This document shows, one piece after another, positions 1 through 8,830 of a DNA stretch of 47,266 nt. Source of the DNA: Prevotellaceae bacterium UBA1710. GTDB taxonomy: Bacteria; Bacteroidota; Bacteroidia; Bacteroidales; Bacteroidaceae. The notes beneath the pieces were generated by a model. That model saw only the letters and a list, made by a program, of their open reading frames with translations, did no database searches and was not told where the DNA came from. The stretch lies in contig DCJC01000042.1 in the NCBI GenBank assembly GCA_002317355.1, positions 1 through 47,266 on the forward strand, written 5' to 3'. The translations under genes and the position numbers were made by a program. The first letter of the stretch is position 1, and the number at the start of each line of letters is the position of its first letter.

Positions 1-2
1 CT

Positions 3-1346
3 GATACTCCTGAGGGTAGAAAATATCTTGGTAATAAGAAGGAAGGTGGTACAACCCAACAAGATGCCATTGGTATTGAGAGTAGCCAGCCAGATTTCTA
101 CTTTACTATATATAATGAAAGAGGTTGGATATGTTTGGATGATTCGGAAGGTCATTTGTTCAATCATATATTGTATATGAAGACAGGTAATGTCTGGGAG
201 TATGAAAATACAGGTGACAACCCACAGTATAATCCTATCAGAATTCTGGCATATGGTTCAAGTACATCTTATGGTGATTTGATGAGTACAAAGGTAATCA
301 GTGAGATAAAGAAAAAACTTAGTACTCCAGTTGTAGTAAATGGTGTGAATACCTATCCTTATGCCTATAATGGTAAGGTTGATGCAGATCTCTGCAAGGG
401 CATTCTTTATGTAGATATGGGTGGTGCAGCAAGTGTCATTGAGGCAAATGCTAATGAATTGGTTAACTTCAAGAAGGAGGTTTCTGACAACTGTCTGTTC
501 TTCATGCCAAGTAACTATACAAATACAGGTCTTGGTAATAATGTGGTAAGTTTTAATGGCACAAACTATAATTCTCTTACCAATTTGGTAATTAAGGATA
601 AGGTACCATTCTTCAATCCATACAAGTTCCATGTAGGAGGAAATGGTGTAAAGGCATCTTATCATCGTGACTATGACTATAAGTGGAACAGTATGTGCTT
701 GCCTTTCCCTGTGAAACTTAGTAGTGATATGAAGTATTATAAGTTGTATGGTTCTGATAATCTGCGTCTCGCATTCGTGTCAATGAGTGATGATGTTATT
801 GCTGCCAACACACCTGTTGCTTGCTACGGTAATGGTACATTCACTCTTGAGAATACAGGTATAGATGTTCCTGCAGATGTTGACGGTGAGAAGGTCTATG
901 TAGAAAACGTTGATGCCATTTCATGTGATGACATCAAGGATTATGTAGAAAACAAGAAGGGAACTCCTGCGTCACAAACATGGAATTTCAAGGGTGTACG
1001 CTTCGATACTTATGTTTATGGAACCAAGAATACTGGTAAATTACCTAATCGCGCTGAGAAGAGTCTTGTTTACTACTTCGCAAATGACGAGTTCAGATAT
1101 GTAAATCCGGAAGGACGAGTTAAGTTTACTCCATTCCGTGCATACTTGCAGGCACCGGAAGGTTCTAGCGCGAAGACATTCAGTTTGCTTGTTTTTGATG
1201 AGGATGGTGCTACGGACATCACGGATATCATTGATGGTAATGCTGGAGTTGCTAATGGCAAGATATATGATTTACTTGGTCGTAGGGTAAAGACACCTCT
1301 CAAGGGACATATCTATATTGTTGATGGTAAGAAAAAGCAATATTAA
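3..1346 (+). CDS. Partial secreted/surface protein with Bacteroidales C-terminal tail (5' end outside window)
   Basis: The reading frame is open from the first bases of the window, so the start lies upstream and only the C-terminal 447 residues or so are visible. The internal TTG at 135 is not a credible start. A module around 640-860 (NSMCLPFPV, then YKLYG, then VIAANTPV) matches the equivalent module in the two downstream genes, so this is the first of three paralogs. The end (DGATDITDIIDG, then GKIYDLLGRRV, then IYIVDGKK) is the short tail seen on many Prevotella and Bacteroides exported proteins. It resembles type IX secretion sorting tails, but that function is inferred only. The molecular role is unknown; a cell-surface or secreted location is likely. 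Confidence 0.8.
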   Translation, partial: DTPEGRKYLGNKKEGGTTQQDAIGIESSQPDFYFTIYNERGWICLDDSEGHLFNHILYMKTGNVWEYENTGDNPQYNPIRILAYGSSTSYGDLMSTKVISEIKKKLSTPVVVNGVNTYPYAYNGKVDADLCKGILYVDMGGAASVIEANANELVNFKKEVSDNCLFFMPSNYTNTGLGNNVVSFNGTNYNSLTNLVIKDKVPFFNPYKFHVGGNGVKASYHRDYDYKWNSMCLPFPVKLSSDMKYYKLYGSDNLRLAFVSMSDDVIAANTPVACYGNGTFTLENTGIDVPADVDGEKVYVENVDAISCDDIKDYVENKKGTPASQTWNFKGVRFDTYVYGTKNTGKLPNRAEKSLVYYFANDEFRYVNPEGRVKFTPFRAYLQAPEGSSAKTFSLLVFDEDGATDITDIIDGNAGVANGKIYDLLGRRVKTPLKGHIYIVDGKKKQY

Positions 1347-1369
1347 TAGTTAAAAGATTGCTTAACGAT

Positions 1370-1576
1370 ATGAATATATATAGTAAGAAAACATATTTGG
1401 CTCCTATTGCTGAAATCGTCGTTGTAGATAATAGTGATGATGTATTAGGAGGTGATTTCCAGATACAGTCATTTAAGCAAGGTGGCGAAGATGATGAGGC
1501 TGGTGCTAAACCTACGGGTGCAGTTGAATACTATAACGAAATCTGGAATCCAGAAGTGGTCTCAGAAACAGAATAA
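1370..1576 (+). CDS. Small conserved-type protein (68 aa), possible peptide precursor
   Basis: A 68-residue protein lies 23 nt after the stop of the upstream surface protein and probably on the same transcript. The ATG at 1370 (MNIYSKKTYLAPIAEIV) is preferred over the in-frame TTG at 1358. The N-terminus (basic residues, YxAPxAEIVVV) followed by an acidic stretch and VLGGDF resembles very short proteins often found beside large exported proteins in Prevotella; their function is unknown. There is no membrane segment and no clear signal peptide. The C-terminal half is acidic and Gly-rich. The LGG could be read as a double-glycine leader end, but no peptidase or transporter gene is nearby. A strong hairpin terminator follows at once, which supports a real transcript end. 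Confidence 0.6.
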   Translation: MNIYSKKTYLAPIAEIVVVDNSDDVLGGDFQIQSFKQGGEDDEAGAKPTGAVEYYNEIWNPEVVSETE

Positions 1577-1586
1577 GAAAAATATG

Positions 1587-1630
1587 GCGGCTATCGCTTC
1601 AGAAGATGAAGTTGATAGCCGCTATTTTTT
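1587..1630 (+). terminator. Forked rho-independent terminator
   Basis: The arms GCGGCTATC (1587-1595) and GATAGCCGC (1614-1622) pair perfectly. A second small stem CTTC/GAAG (1597-1600 with 1608-1611) sits inside, and a T run follows at 1625-1630. The same forked layout recurs after the next two paralogs. Confidence 0.85.
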
Positions 1631-1777
1631 AGATGTTGTGGGGAGAGAAAAGTTCAAAAAAGATGAAGACTGAAAATTTTGATAGGAAAAATCGTCCAAA
1701 AGCAATTGGAAAATTGTGCGATATTTCCACAACGAAAAAAAATATAACAAATATGTAAGTTTTTATTACAGAAAAAT

Positions 1778-1808
1778 TTGGCTGTAATTGAGAAAAAGTG
1801 TAATTTTG
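1778..1808 (+). promoter_or_regulatory. Bacteroidetes-type promoter for the 1880 gene
   Basis: A TAATTTTG -7 element lies at 1801-1808. A TTG at 1778-1780 is 20 bp upstream. This fits the TTG-N19-21-TAnnTTTG pattern of the primary sigma factor in Bacteroidetes. It leaves a leader of about 65 nt before the ATG at 1880. Confidence 0.65.
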
Positions 1809-1879
1809 CCACTCGAAAGGGATTTTTATTTTCTTGACATTCAGGAAAGAAGACGGAATTTTGTGTAAACTAAAAAAGT

Positions 1880-3100
1880 ATGAAGACTAGAAACAATCTT
1901 AAGTACGTTATTGTGCTTATGTGTGCTCTTTGCTCTAACATGGCATGGGCAGGGGAAAATGATCGTAAGTTTGATGTTGCAGACAATGGTGAGCGTATCA
2001 ACTTTAAGAAAGGATATGAGATCACTACATCTGACATCAATGCTGCAATCGACGAAATCAATAATAAATATGGTGTAGCTCCATTAGTAATTGACATTAC
2101 ACAGTATTCAGATCGTATTAAGTCTGGTGCTGATTTTGTTAGTGCTAAGGGTAGAAAATTCGGTGAGAGTGTTGATGAGGACGTTTTGGATATTGCTTTG
2201 GAAGAGGCTCGTAATTCTTCAAAGATCGCACCAAACTGTATTATATATCTGTCAGAGAAGTCAGCATCTTATACAGATGCAAAGAATGTTGTTGTTATGG
2301 AGACAAGACAGTGCGAGAACTTCGTTGTAACTGATAGATACCCTGTTAAGGTTCCTTACGCTTTCAAGGCAAATAAGGCTTTGTATGAGCGTGACAAGGG
2401 ACTTAATGATGTTGCTGTTGAGCAAGCTTTGACTTCTCATTGGGGAACACTTTGCTTGCCTTACCCAATCTCTAACAATTCAGGTGATGTTGTTTTCTAT
2501 CAGTTGACAGGAACTCACGATAAATATATGGAGTTTGTGCAGATGGCTCCAGATGCTGTTGTTCCTGCTAATACTCCAGTTATCTATAAGCGTATTAAGG
2601 GTTGTAGTTCAATGATCTCAATAGAAGAAGCTGATGTTGAAGTTCCTATGAATACAAATTGCGAAACAAAGCCAGGAAATGCAACAGAAGACTGGAAGTT
2701 TATTGGTACACTTGATACAAAGGTATTTTGTGGCAAGAACTATAATAAGAATGGTCAGAATATCAAGAATCCTGGTAATGCTGTTTTCGTAAATCGTACT
2801 GAGACTGACATTTACTATTTCAGACAAGATACATTCACACGTTTAAGTGAGTCAGGTAAGGTGACAATTCTTCCTTATCGTGCATACTTTGTTAGAAACA
2901 GCGAAACTTCAGGCAATGGTTCTGGTGTATCAAATTATTCTATTGTTACTACAGACGAGGAAGGTGCAACTGATATTACAGCACTTATAGACAATAATAC
3001 AGAGGCAGGTGGTAAGATTTACGATCTCAATGGTCGCAGAGTTATGAAGCCAGTAAAAGGAAGTCTCTATATTGTTGATGGCAAGAAGAAGATATATTAA
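1880..3100 (+). CDS. Secreted protein, second tandem paralog
   Basis: A 406-residue protein with a signal peptide (basic MKTRNNLKY, hydrophobic core, cleavage near AWA at about residue 24). The mature part begins FDVADNGERINF and carries VAPLVIDI near residue 70. It then has VVTDRYPVKVPYAF, the WGTLCLPYPI module near residue 189, and VPANTPV. It ends with the GKIYDLNGRRV ... IYIVDGKKK tail. The whole mature region aligns by eye with residues 475-906 of the next gene and partly with the truncated gene upstream. No enzyme motif was recognised. An exported, possibly surface-attached role is inferred. It has its own promoter and terminator, so it is a single-gene unit. Confidence 0.8.
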   Translation: MKTRNNLKYVIVLMCALCSNMAWAGENDRKFDVADNGERINFKKGYEITTSDINAAIDEINNKYGVAPLVIDITQYSDRIKSGADFVSAKGRKFGESVDEDVLDIALEEARNSSKIAPNCIIYLSEKSASYTDAKNVVVMETRQCENFVVTDRYPVKVPYAFKANKALYERDKGLNDVAVEQALTSHWGTLCLPYPISNNSGDVVFYQLTGTHDKYMEFVQMAPDAVVPANTPVIYKRIKGCSSMISIEEADVEVPMNTNCETKPGNATEDWKFIGTLDTKVFCGKNYNKNGQNIKNPGNAVFVNRTETDIYYFRQDTFTRLSESGKVTILPYRAYFVRNSETSGNGSGVSNYSIVTTDEEGATDITALIDNNTEAGGKIYDLNGRRVMKPVKGSLYIVDGKKKIY

Positions 3101-3163
3101 AGTTGTATTTTTCAAGTATAGAAAACATTTAGACGACTCTATTCTAAGAGTTATAATCGTTAG

Positions 3164-3208
3164 CGACTATCACTTCAGTTAAAGAAGTAGATAGTCGTTG
3201 TTCTTTTT
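3164..3208 (+). terminator. Forked terminator after second paralog
   Basis: The outer arms CGACTATC (3164-3171) and GATAGTCG (3190-3197) pair perfectly. The inner stem is ACTTC/GAAGT (3172-3176 with 3184-3188), and CTTTTT follows. A weaker hairpin (ACTCT/AGAGT, 3136-3151) comes just before. The design and part of the sequence match the 1587-1630 terminator. Confidence 0.8.
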
Positions 3209-3319
3209 GTAAATATCTGATTGTAAGCATGGAAATTGTATAGTGGATATTACAATTTCTGTATTTTTTGATTGGAGAACACTTTTTTTTACTCAAAACG
3301 AGCATTTTTTCTTGTTTTA

Positions 3320-3351
3320 TTGCAATAATTAGAAATTATATTGTATTTTTG
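3320..3351 (+). promoter_or_regulatory. Bacteroidetes-type promoter for the 3448 gene
   Basis: The -7 element TATTTTTG is at 3344-3351 and TTG is at 3320-3322, 21 bp upstream. The predicted leader is about 90 nt and AT-rich, with no obvious structure. Between the terminator and this promoter nothing else was seen. Confidence 0.6.
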
Positions 3352-3447
3352 TAGCAAATTAATAATTCACACTTATTTTATCCACTTATTTATTCACTTA
3401 TTTCAGTAAGATAAATAATACGGTGAAAAAACAAAAAAGTTAAAGAT

Positions 3448-6168
3448 ATGAGAACACGTAATTATTTTAAGTATTTATTTGCAACTTTATTTGCTGCAAA
3501 TATTTCAGGGTCTGTTGAAGCACAAAGTGTTCAATGGAATCAAGGAGATGTTTTATATTATTGGGACAAAACAAACCCATCATCTTACAAATTAGACAGT
3601 AGAAAACCGTCTAATGATAATACATGGAGAACAGAAGACATCAGTTCTTCTTCCATTTCGACTAATACTACGGAGAGGATTTCTGGCTCCATTGATGGCA
3701 ATCAAAGTTATTTATGTACCGAAATTGCAAAGTTTAAGACATCATCGCATAGTAATTATAGGGTTGTTGCCCAAGATATAACATGTTCAGTAGTAGTTCC
3801 AAAGTTCACAGTTTTCTATTATAAATGTCTATTGGCTGGTAATGTAACCAAGGATTCTCAAACTAGAAAATATAATCTTCGATATGGATTTGAACTTGTT
3901 GATTTTTCTAATACAGATTATTCTGTTAAAGATATTACTTGGGATACTTATTATACAAACGAGAATACAACTTCTGTTGAATCTTTTAGAGGATCCGGTA
4001 ATCCTAAAGTGTATATGGGAACAACCTTATTAAGAAATGGCAGTAAAGGAACCAGTGACTATGTAGGAGAAAATTACCAAGCTACATTGATCTTCTCAAA
4101 TCAAGGCGGCAGAGTTTCTCAAACTGTAACAAAGAATATGGGTGTAATGGCGTATATCTATAAAGATTATAGTTATTCTGCAACTGCAACGTTTGGTTAT
4201 ACAGAGGAAGGATATGAGTCTATATATCGATATTATGCTCAAGTGAAATATTTCGATAATATTAATCCTGCCAATCAAAAGCAATTAACATCTGATTATA
4301 ACTATGCAGAAGGTGAGAATGGTACTTTCCCATTGGTTGGTACAACACCTACTCGTGATGGATATACTTTTGAGGGTTGGAGTACATCACCTACTGGGTC
4401 TGTGGAGTATAGAAATGGTGACGATTTTTGTCCATATGATAAGAAGGATGGTGGTGGTAGAGGTAATGTTTATTTATATGCGGTATGGAAGCCTATTGAA
4501 TATACGGTAAGATTCCATACATGTGGTGGAAAATTGAGTGATAATATTGGTGTTAAGAATGGGGTGGGTTCTCTATCAGAGGGCAACTCTGTTTTAGAGA
4601 TAAAAGTGCAATCTGATGATTCTAAAGGTGCAAGATTCTGGTGCGGAAATGAAATCACTATTAGACCTGGATATTTAATGCTTGGTTGGTTCACATCTCC
4701 TATCAAGGGCAAAGGAGAGTGTGTTTATTCAGTAGCAGATGGTGGATGTGCTTTTAATGCTCAAAAAGGAACATATTGGGACAATTCTGGAGAAAATGCA
4801 TCTTGGGTATATTGGATTCCTAATGATAATAATCCTGTAGTGAATTTCTATGCTCAGTATGAACCAAAATTTAATGTTTCTGATGATGGTGAGACTATCA
4901 CATTTATTAATTTGAAGGAGCAGCAACAGTATAAAGATATTAGTAGTAATTTGGCCAATATTTCAGCACTAGATATTGATGGTGCAGTCAAGGAAGCAAA
5001 AATGAAAACCTCAGTAGCTCCTTTAGTTTTAGATTTGAAGGCTATTCCTGATTATTTCCAACCAGGTATGGGATTTCCTGTTGAAAGTATGAAATATGAT
5101 GGTGCAGGAGCATTTGAGTATGTATTGAGACAAGCTAAACTTGATGGAACTTTGTCTCCTAATGCACTGGCATATTTAAATGACAATAATTCATTGTATA
5201 CCACCTATGAGAATGTTGTTAAGCAGGAACAATGCCATAACCTCGTTGTTACTGATAGATACTCTATGAAGATTCCTTATGGATTCAATGCAAAAAAAGC
5301 GACTTATGAGCGTAACAAGGATCAGATAGGTACAAATGACGCAATGTGGCAGCAGTCTTATAACTCTGTCTGGGGTACATTATGTTTGCCTTATCCAATA
5401 ACGAACAATCACTCATATAGAGATGAAAGTGGAATTGATTATCAGATTAGGTTCTATGAGCTTTATGGTACTCACGACAACTATATGCAGTTCCGTGAAA
5501 TGGCAGGAAATCAGAAAATAGAAGCTAATACTCCTGTGCTCTATTGCAGAACTGCAGGTGTGGGCTCTGCTGTAACTGTTCAAGAAAGTAGTAGTAGCGG
5601 AGTAGAGGTTCCTGCGAATATTGAAAATGGTCAATATAAAGTGAATTCAGTTCTCTATTCAAATGAGTTGAGAGAAGAAATGAAACGAAATGAGAATGCA
5701 GAAAGAGTGGTAGAAGAGGACTGGCAATTTAAGGGAACTCTTGAAACAAAGAAATTCTGCACAAAGGCCTATAGTGATTTGTGCATCCAGAAAGGTGCGC
5801 AAGCAGAATTTTTAGCAGGTGCAGAGGTATTGGATCCTGATAATGAAAAAATACCATATCGTGAGATCTATTACTTCAAGCAAGATAAGTTCACACACAT
5901 GACAAGTGGTGTAACCATTCTTCCATATCGTGCATATTTCGATAGAAAGAAGATAGAAGAGTCAACAGACCAGATAGGCGAGTCAAAGGTTTCTTCATAC
6001 TCTATCCTCGTGATGGATGATGATGGCACAACAACTGATATCACTAACCTCATTGACAACCATGAGGCTAAGGGTAATGGTAAGATCTATGATCTGAGTG
6101 GACGTCGCGTGAAGCAGCCTGTTAAGGGTTCTATCTATATCGTTGATGGAAAGAAGAAGATGTATTAG
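3448..6168 (+). CDS. Large chimeric secreted protein with InlB-type repeats, third tandem paralog
   Basis: A 906-residue protein with a signal peptide (MRTRNYFKYLF..., cleavage near residue 25). The start is nearly the same as in the upstream paralog. Residues 26-285 form an unrecognised, Ser/Thr/Tyr-rich module. Residues of about 287-350 and 350-474 look like two Listeria-Bacteroides (InlB B) repeats. The signs are GYTFEGWSTSP then LYAVWKP, and YTVRFHTCGG then GYLMLGWFTSP then AQYEP. Residues 475-906 repeat the whole mature body of the 1880 gene, including WGTLCLPYPI near 642 and the tail GKIYDLSGRRV ... IYIVDGKKK. InlB repeats occur in surface proteins; adhesion or matrix binding is inferred. 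The gene is a fusion of a unique front end and a paralogous back end. Confidence 0.85.
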   Translation: MRTRNYFKYLFATLFAANISGSVEAQSVQWNQGDVLYYWDKTNPSSYKLDSRKPSNDNTWRTEDISSSSISTNTTERISGSIDGNQSYLCTEIAKFKTSSHSNYRVVAQDITCSVVVPKFTVFYYKCLLAGNVTKDSQTRKYNLRYGFELVDFSNTDYSVKDITWDTYYTNENTTSVESFRGSGNPKVYMGTTLLRNGSKGTSDYVGENYQATLIFSNQGGRVSQTVTKNMGVMAYIYKDYSYSATATFGYTEEGYESIYRYYAQVKYFDNINPANQKQLTSDYNYAEGENGTFPLVGTTPTRDGYTFEGWSTSPTGSVEYRNGDDFCPYDKKDGGGRGNVYLYAVWKPIEYTVRFHTCGGKLSDNIGVKNGVGSLSEGNSVLEIKVQSDDSKGARFWCGNEITIRPGYLMLGWFTSPIKGKGECVYSVADGGCAFNAQKGTYWDNSGENASWVYWIPNDNNPVVNFYAQYEPKFNVSDDGETITFINLKEQQQYKDISSNLANISALDIDGAVKEAKMKTSVAPLVLDLKAIPDYFQPGMGFPVESMKYDGAGAFEYVLRQAKLDGTLSPNALAYLNDNNSLYTTYENVVKQEQCHNLVVTDRYSMKIPYGFNAKKATYERNKDQIGTNDAMWQQSYNSVWGTLCLPYPITNNHSYRDESGIDYQIRFYELYGTHDNYMQFREMAGNQKIEANTPVLYCRTAGVGSAVTVQESSSSGVEVPANIENGQYKVNSVLYSNELREEMKRNENAERVVEEDWQFKGTLETKKFCTKAYSDLCIQKGAQAEFLAGAEVLDPDNEKIPYREIYYFKQDKFTHMTSGVTILPYRAYFDRKKIEESTDQIGESKVSSYSILVMDDDGTTTDITNLIDNHEAKGNGKIYDLSGRRVKQPVKGSIYIVDGKKKMY

Positions 6169-6182
6169 TTCTCTCATATCTC

Positions 6183-6261
6183 TCAGGCAGCGAGCCTGAA
6201 TAACTTTTCGAGCAGCGGCTGTCGTTCCAAGTAATTGGAATTGATGGCCGCTGTGAGTTTT
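6183..6261 (+). terminator. Tandem hairpins ending the third paralog
   Basis: Hairpin one is TCAGGC/GCCTGA (6183-6199), followed by CTTTTC. Hairpin two is CAGCGGC/GCCGCTG (6213-6219 with 6247-6253), with an inner TTCC/GGAA stem, followed by TTTT at 6258. The second hairpin has the same forked shape as those after the two preceding paralogs. Confidence 0.7.
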
Positions 6262-6371
6262 ATTCAAAAAGGATAGTTGTAAGTTTTTCTAATGAAAATA
6301 TACGAATTAAGCATAATAATCCGTTAATTCCTTAAAATTTTGTAAGATATTACGTGTTTTTTTGTCATTCT

Positions 6372-6403
6372 TTGTGTTTTTTGAAAAAAAAGCAGTAATT
6401 TTG
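6372..6403 (+). promoter_or_regulatory. Promoter of the 7-TM AraC regulator
   Basis: TAATTTTG lies at 6396-6403 and TTG at 6372-6374, with 21 bp between them. The start codon follows 19 nt after the -7 box, so the leader is very short. Confidence 0.65.
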
Positions 6404-6422
6404 TATCATAAAATCTAAATAT

Positions 6423-7565
6423 ATGACAATGCTTGCAAGATTAGATGATATAATGCATGCTGCGATAATGGTATTCTGCCTTATTTCCTCATTGTACTTT
6501 CTCTTTCAGAAATGTGATGAGCAGGCACCTGTTCGCCTTCGCCATGCACTCGGAACTATAATGCTGGTAATCGCAATCCAGTCTTCTTTGTATTTCGTGG
6601 GTTCGTTTGGCCTTTATGATGCATTGGTAACCGACAAGAAGCTGGTTGTGCTTGTCAATTTACAAGTAGTGCCTTTCTGTATACTTATGTTGGCAGAACT
6701 GACGCGTATGACTGAACTGACCCTTAAGAGGTTTCTTTCCCATTCAGTTCCTGTCGTAGTCTCACTTCTTGTTTACGTGGTACTGAAATACGTCAATCAG
6801 ATGTATGCTGATGTGATTTATTACGTCATCCTTATACAAGGACTTGTTTACATCACTCTCTACACCATACGTTTTCTCAAGGCTGCTAAGAGATACAACA
6901 AAGCGGTTGCAGATGTCTATGCCGACCTTGATGGTAGAAGTATCAACTGGTTGGGTAGATGTATAGGACTTATGCTTCTCCTTGTACTGATCTTTGCAGT
7001 ATTGAAGGTGGTAATATATGGATACTACGACAATCGAGTAGTAAACATGGTGTTCCTTTTCCTTACCTTGATCGTATTCGTGGATCTCTGTTGGAACATT
7101 GACCAGATGCGTATGATTGAGTCAATACCTTACGGTGACGAGCAGGCTGCTGTGCTTGAGGAAAGTGAAGATGCAGAAGAAGAGGAAACTCAGCATGTTG
7201 AGACAGGAGAGGGTAGGGTGCTTACTGCTGAGCAGAAAGAGTTCATGGAGCAGCTTGATATCGTATGTACCGAGGGTAATCTCTATAGTATGCATGGCAT
7301 CACCCGTGAGGACGTGGCAAAGGCTATGATGACTAACCATATCCGCCTCACCAAGCTTCTGAAGGAGGCTACCGGACTTACCTTCAATGCCTATATCACA
7401 AAGATTCGTCTTGATCAGGCAGCTCGTATGCTGCTTGAAACCAACGATACCATTGAGCAGATTTTCTACACTTGTGGTTATCGTACACGAAGCACTTTCA
7501 ACCGTGCGTTCACAGACGCTTTCGGATGTACTCCTAAGGAGTACAGAAGCAAGGCAGAACATTAA
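6423..7565 (+). CDS. Seven-helix membrane protein with C-terminal AraC-type DNA-binding domain
   Basis: A 380-residue protein. Seven hydrophobic segments are visible at about residues 11-32, 43-63, 74-92, 108-126, 131-150, 180-202 and 206-226. An acidic linker follows (about 240-265), and then an AraC/XylS-type domain (about 290-376) whose second helix-turn-helix reads IEQIFYTCGYRTRSTFNRAF ahead of GCTPKEYR. It therefore looks like a one-component sensor that binds DNA while anchored in the inner membrane. The ligand and targets are unknown. It sits just downstream of the surface-protein block but has its own promoter, so control of that block is only a guess. Confidence 0.8.
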   Translation: MTMLARLDDIMHAAIMVFCLISSLYFLFQKCDEQAPVRLRHALGTIMLVIAIQSSLYFVGSFGLYDALVTDKKLVVLVNLQVVPFCILMLAELTRMTELTLKRFLSHSVPVVVSLLVYVVLKYVNQMYADVIYYVILIQGLVYITLYTIRFLKAAKRYNKAVADVYADLDGRSINWLGRCIGLMLLLVLIFAVLKVVIYGYYDNRVVNMVFLFLTLIVFVDLCWNIDQMRMIESIPYGDEQAAVLEESEDAEEEETQHVETGEGRVLTAEQKEFMEQLDIVCTEGNLYSMHGITREDVAKAMMTNHIRLTKLLKEATGLTFNAYITKIRLDQAARMLLETNDTIEQIFYTCGYRTRSTFNRAFTDAFGCTPKEYRSKAEH

Positions 7566-7583
7566 TCGATACATTTAAAATAT

Positions 7584-7624
7584 AAATTTCGCATGTACCC
7601 ACAAGTTGAGTGCATGCGAAATTT
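7584..7624. repeat. Perfect 12-bp inverted repeat (hairpin) between genes
   Basis: AAATTTCGCATG (7584-7595) pairs perfectly with CATGCGAAATTT (7613-7624) around a 17-nt loop. It lies between the stop of the AraC-type gene and the ATG at 7639. There is no long T run. It may be a weak terminator for the first gene or a structure in the leader of the next. Confidence 0.6.
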
Positions 7625-7638
7625 GTATAAGTAACAAT

Positions 7639-8361
7639 ATGAGAAAAATAATATCAGGAATAGTTGCATTCTGCATAATAAATGTTGTGGGCTTCGCGAA
7701 AGGAGGCTATTTTGTAGAATCTGACAATGATAACGATGATTTCCGCATAGACACTGCCCTTGCCGTGCAGATGCGTGAGATATCGCATAATTTCGGGCCT
7801 ATCATGCAGCATCTGGCTGATTCCATCGCGGCATTGCATGGAGGCAGGGTAACGCCAACCAATTATAAATCGCTTAGCAGTACGCTTCGCAAGTGTAATA
7901 CTGATAAGGTGCAGGCAGACAAACTCAATGACCTTGTACGCTGTATGATAGCGTGCCCTTACGATTCTTTGCACTTCATGATAACCGATCTTGTCAATAC
8001 AGCTAAGAAGAAAGGGCTGTTCAAGTATTACAAGCATCAGGAGTACGTGGATCGTGGGTATTGGGGTGACATGGTCATACTCGACCACGGAGTGATAGGT
8101 TCAGAGATACAGGTGAAGTCGTTTTACATGGCATACGCTAACTATGAAGGTGATATCATAGGTTTCATCGGTGATAGCATTTTCAATGAGATAAAGAAGG
8201 AAACGGGTCTTCAGCCGTGTATGAGTCATCACTATTACGAGATTATACGTGATGTCACGGGCAAGTACTCGGATGATGATAAGAGAAAGGCTGTTGAAGA
8301 GAACGTGAAGTATCTCAAGGCTTTTTGGGAAGATTATGAGGAAGGTGTTACGTTCTACTAA
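7639..8361 (+). CDS. Exported protein of unknown function (240 aa)
   Basis: The ATG at 7639 (MRKIISGIVAFCIINVVGFA) gives a clean signal peptide with likely cleavage near residue 20. The in-frame TTG at 7606 would put 11 extra residues in front and overlap the hairpin, so it is not preferred. The mature protein is mixed and acidic (SDNDNDDF at its start) and contains two Cys, one each in RKCNTD and RCMIACPYD, plus QPCMSHHYYE further on. I recognise no family. It could be co-transcribed with the membrane regulator 73 bp upstream. A periplasmic or lipid-free exported location is likely. Confidence 0.65.
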   Translation: MRKIISGIVAFCIINVVGFAKGGYFVESDNDNDDFRIDTALAVQMREISHNFGPIMQHLADSIAALHGGRVTPTNYKSLSSTLRKCNTDKVQADKLNDLVRCMIACPYDSLHFMITDLVNTAKKKGLFKYYKHQEYVDRGYWGDMVILDHGVIGSEIQVKSFYMAYANYEGDIIGFIGDSIFNEIKKETGLQPCMSHHYYEIIRDVTGKYSDDDKRKAVEENVKYLKAFWEDYEEGVTFY

Positions 8362-8523
8362 CATTGTGTCCTTTTGAAGATTTCTGTTCATCGTTGTAAA
8401 TTTTTGTTCCGCAAACCTCGTACTACTACAGGGGTATTTATGGAAAGTTATATCCAGAGATCTTATAAATTCCATTTTCTTCTTATTAACTTAGACTCTT
8501 GAGCGAAGCCAAAGAAGAGACAT

Positions 8524-8575
8524 AAAGGTTTGGCTTAGTGGGTGAATGGTGTACCATCAAAACCTTTCGTTTTTT
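8524..8575 (+). terminator. Possible terminator downstream of the 7639 gene
   Basis: AAAGGTTT (8524-8531) pairs with AAACCTTT (8560-8567), with an inner ATGGT/ACCAT pair, followed by CGTTTTTT. It lies 160 nt after the stop codon. A competing hairpin AAGCCAAA/TTTGGCTT (8506-8513 with 8529-8536) overlaps it. Confidence 0.4.
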
Positions 8576-8709
8576 ACCCAGATACAGAAAAGAACCAGAC
8601 ATCTTACGCAATTTGTTACGCTTTATTGGTGCAATAATATACAATATTGAGCAAAAATCTTCAATTATTCTATTAAATTTTTCAAAAATCCTTTTTTTCT
8701 GTTATGGTA

Positions 8710-8741
8710 TTGTTTATTTTGATAAAAAAAAAGTACTTTTG
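8710..8741 (+). promoter_or_regulatory. Promoter of the AT-rich exported-protein gene
   Basis: TACTTTTG is at 8734-8741 and TTG at 8710-8712, 21 bp apart. Transcription would start near 8748. Confidence 0.6.
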
Positions 8742-8830
8742 CAAACGATTGTCGAAGACTAAAAAGAATGAAACAACAAGTATTATTGACACGCTCTCTT
8801 TTATTGTGTTTTTATATAAAAGAAATGTTT

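Noticed and set aside
3..1346. Proof of type IX secretion
   Set aside because: The tail resembles sorting tails, but similar tails occur in species without that system and no secretion genes are in the window.
8538..8762. 74-residue reading frame before the AT-rich gene
   Set aside because: It overlaps the terminator-like hairpin and the promoter of the next gene; composition looks non-coding.
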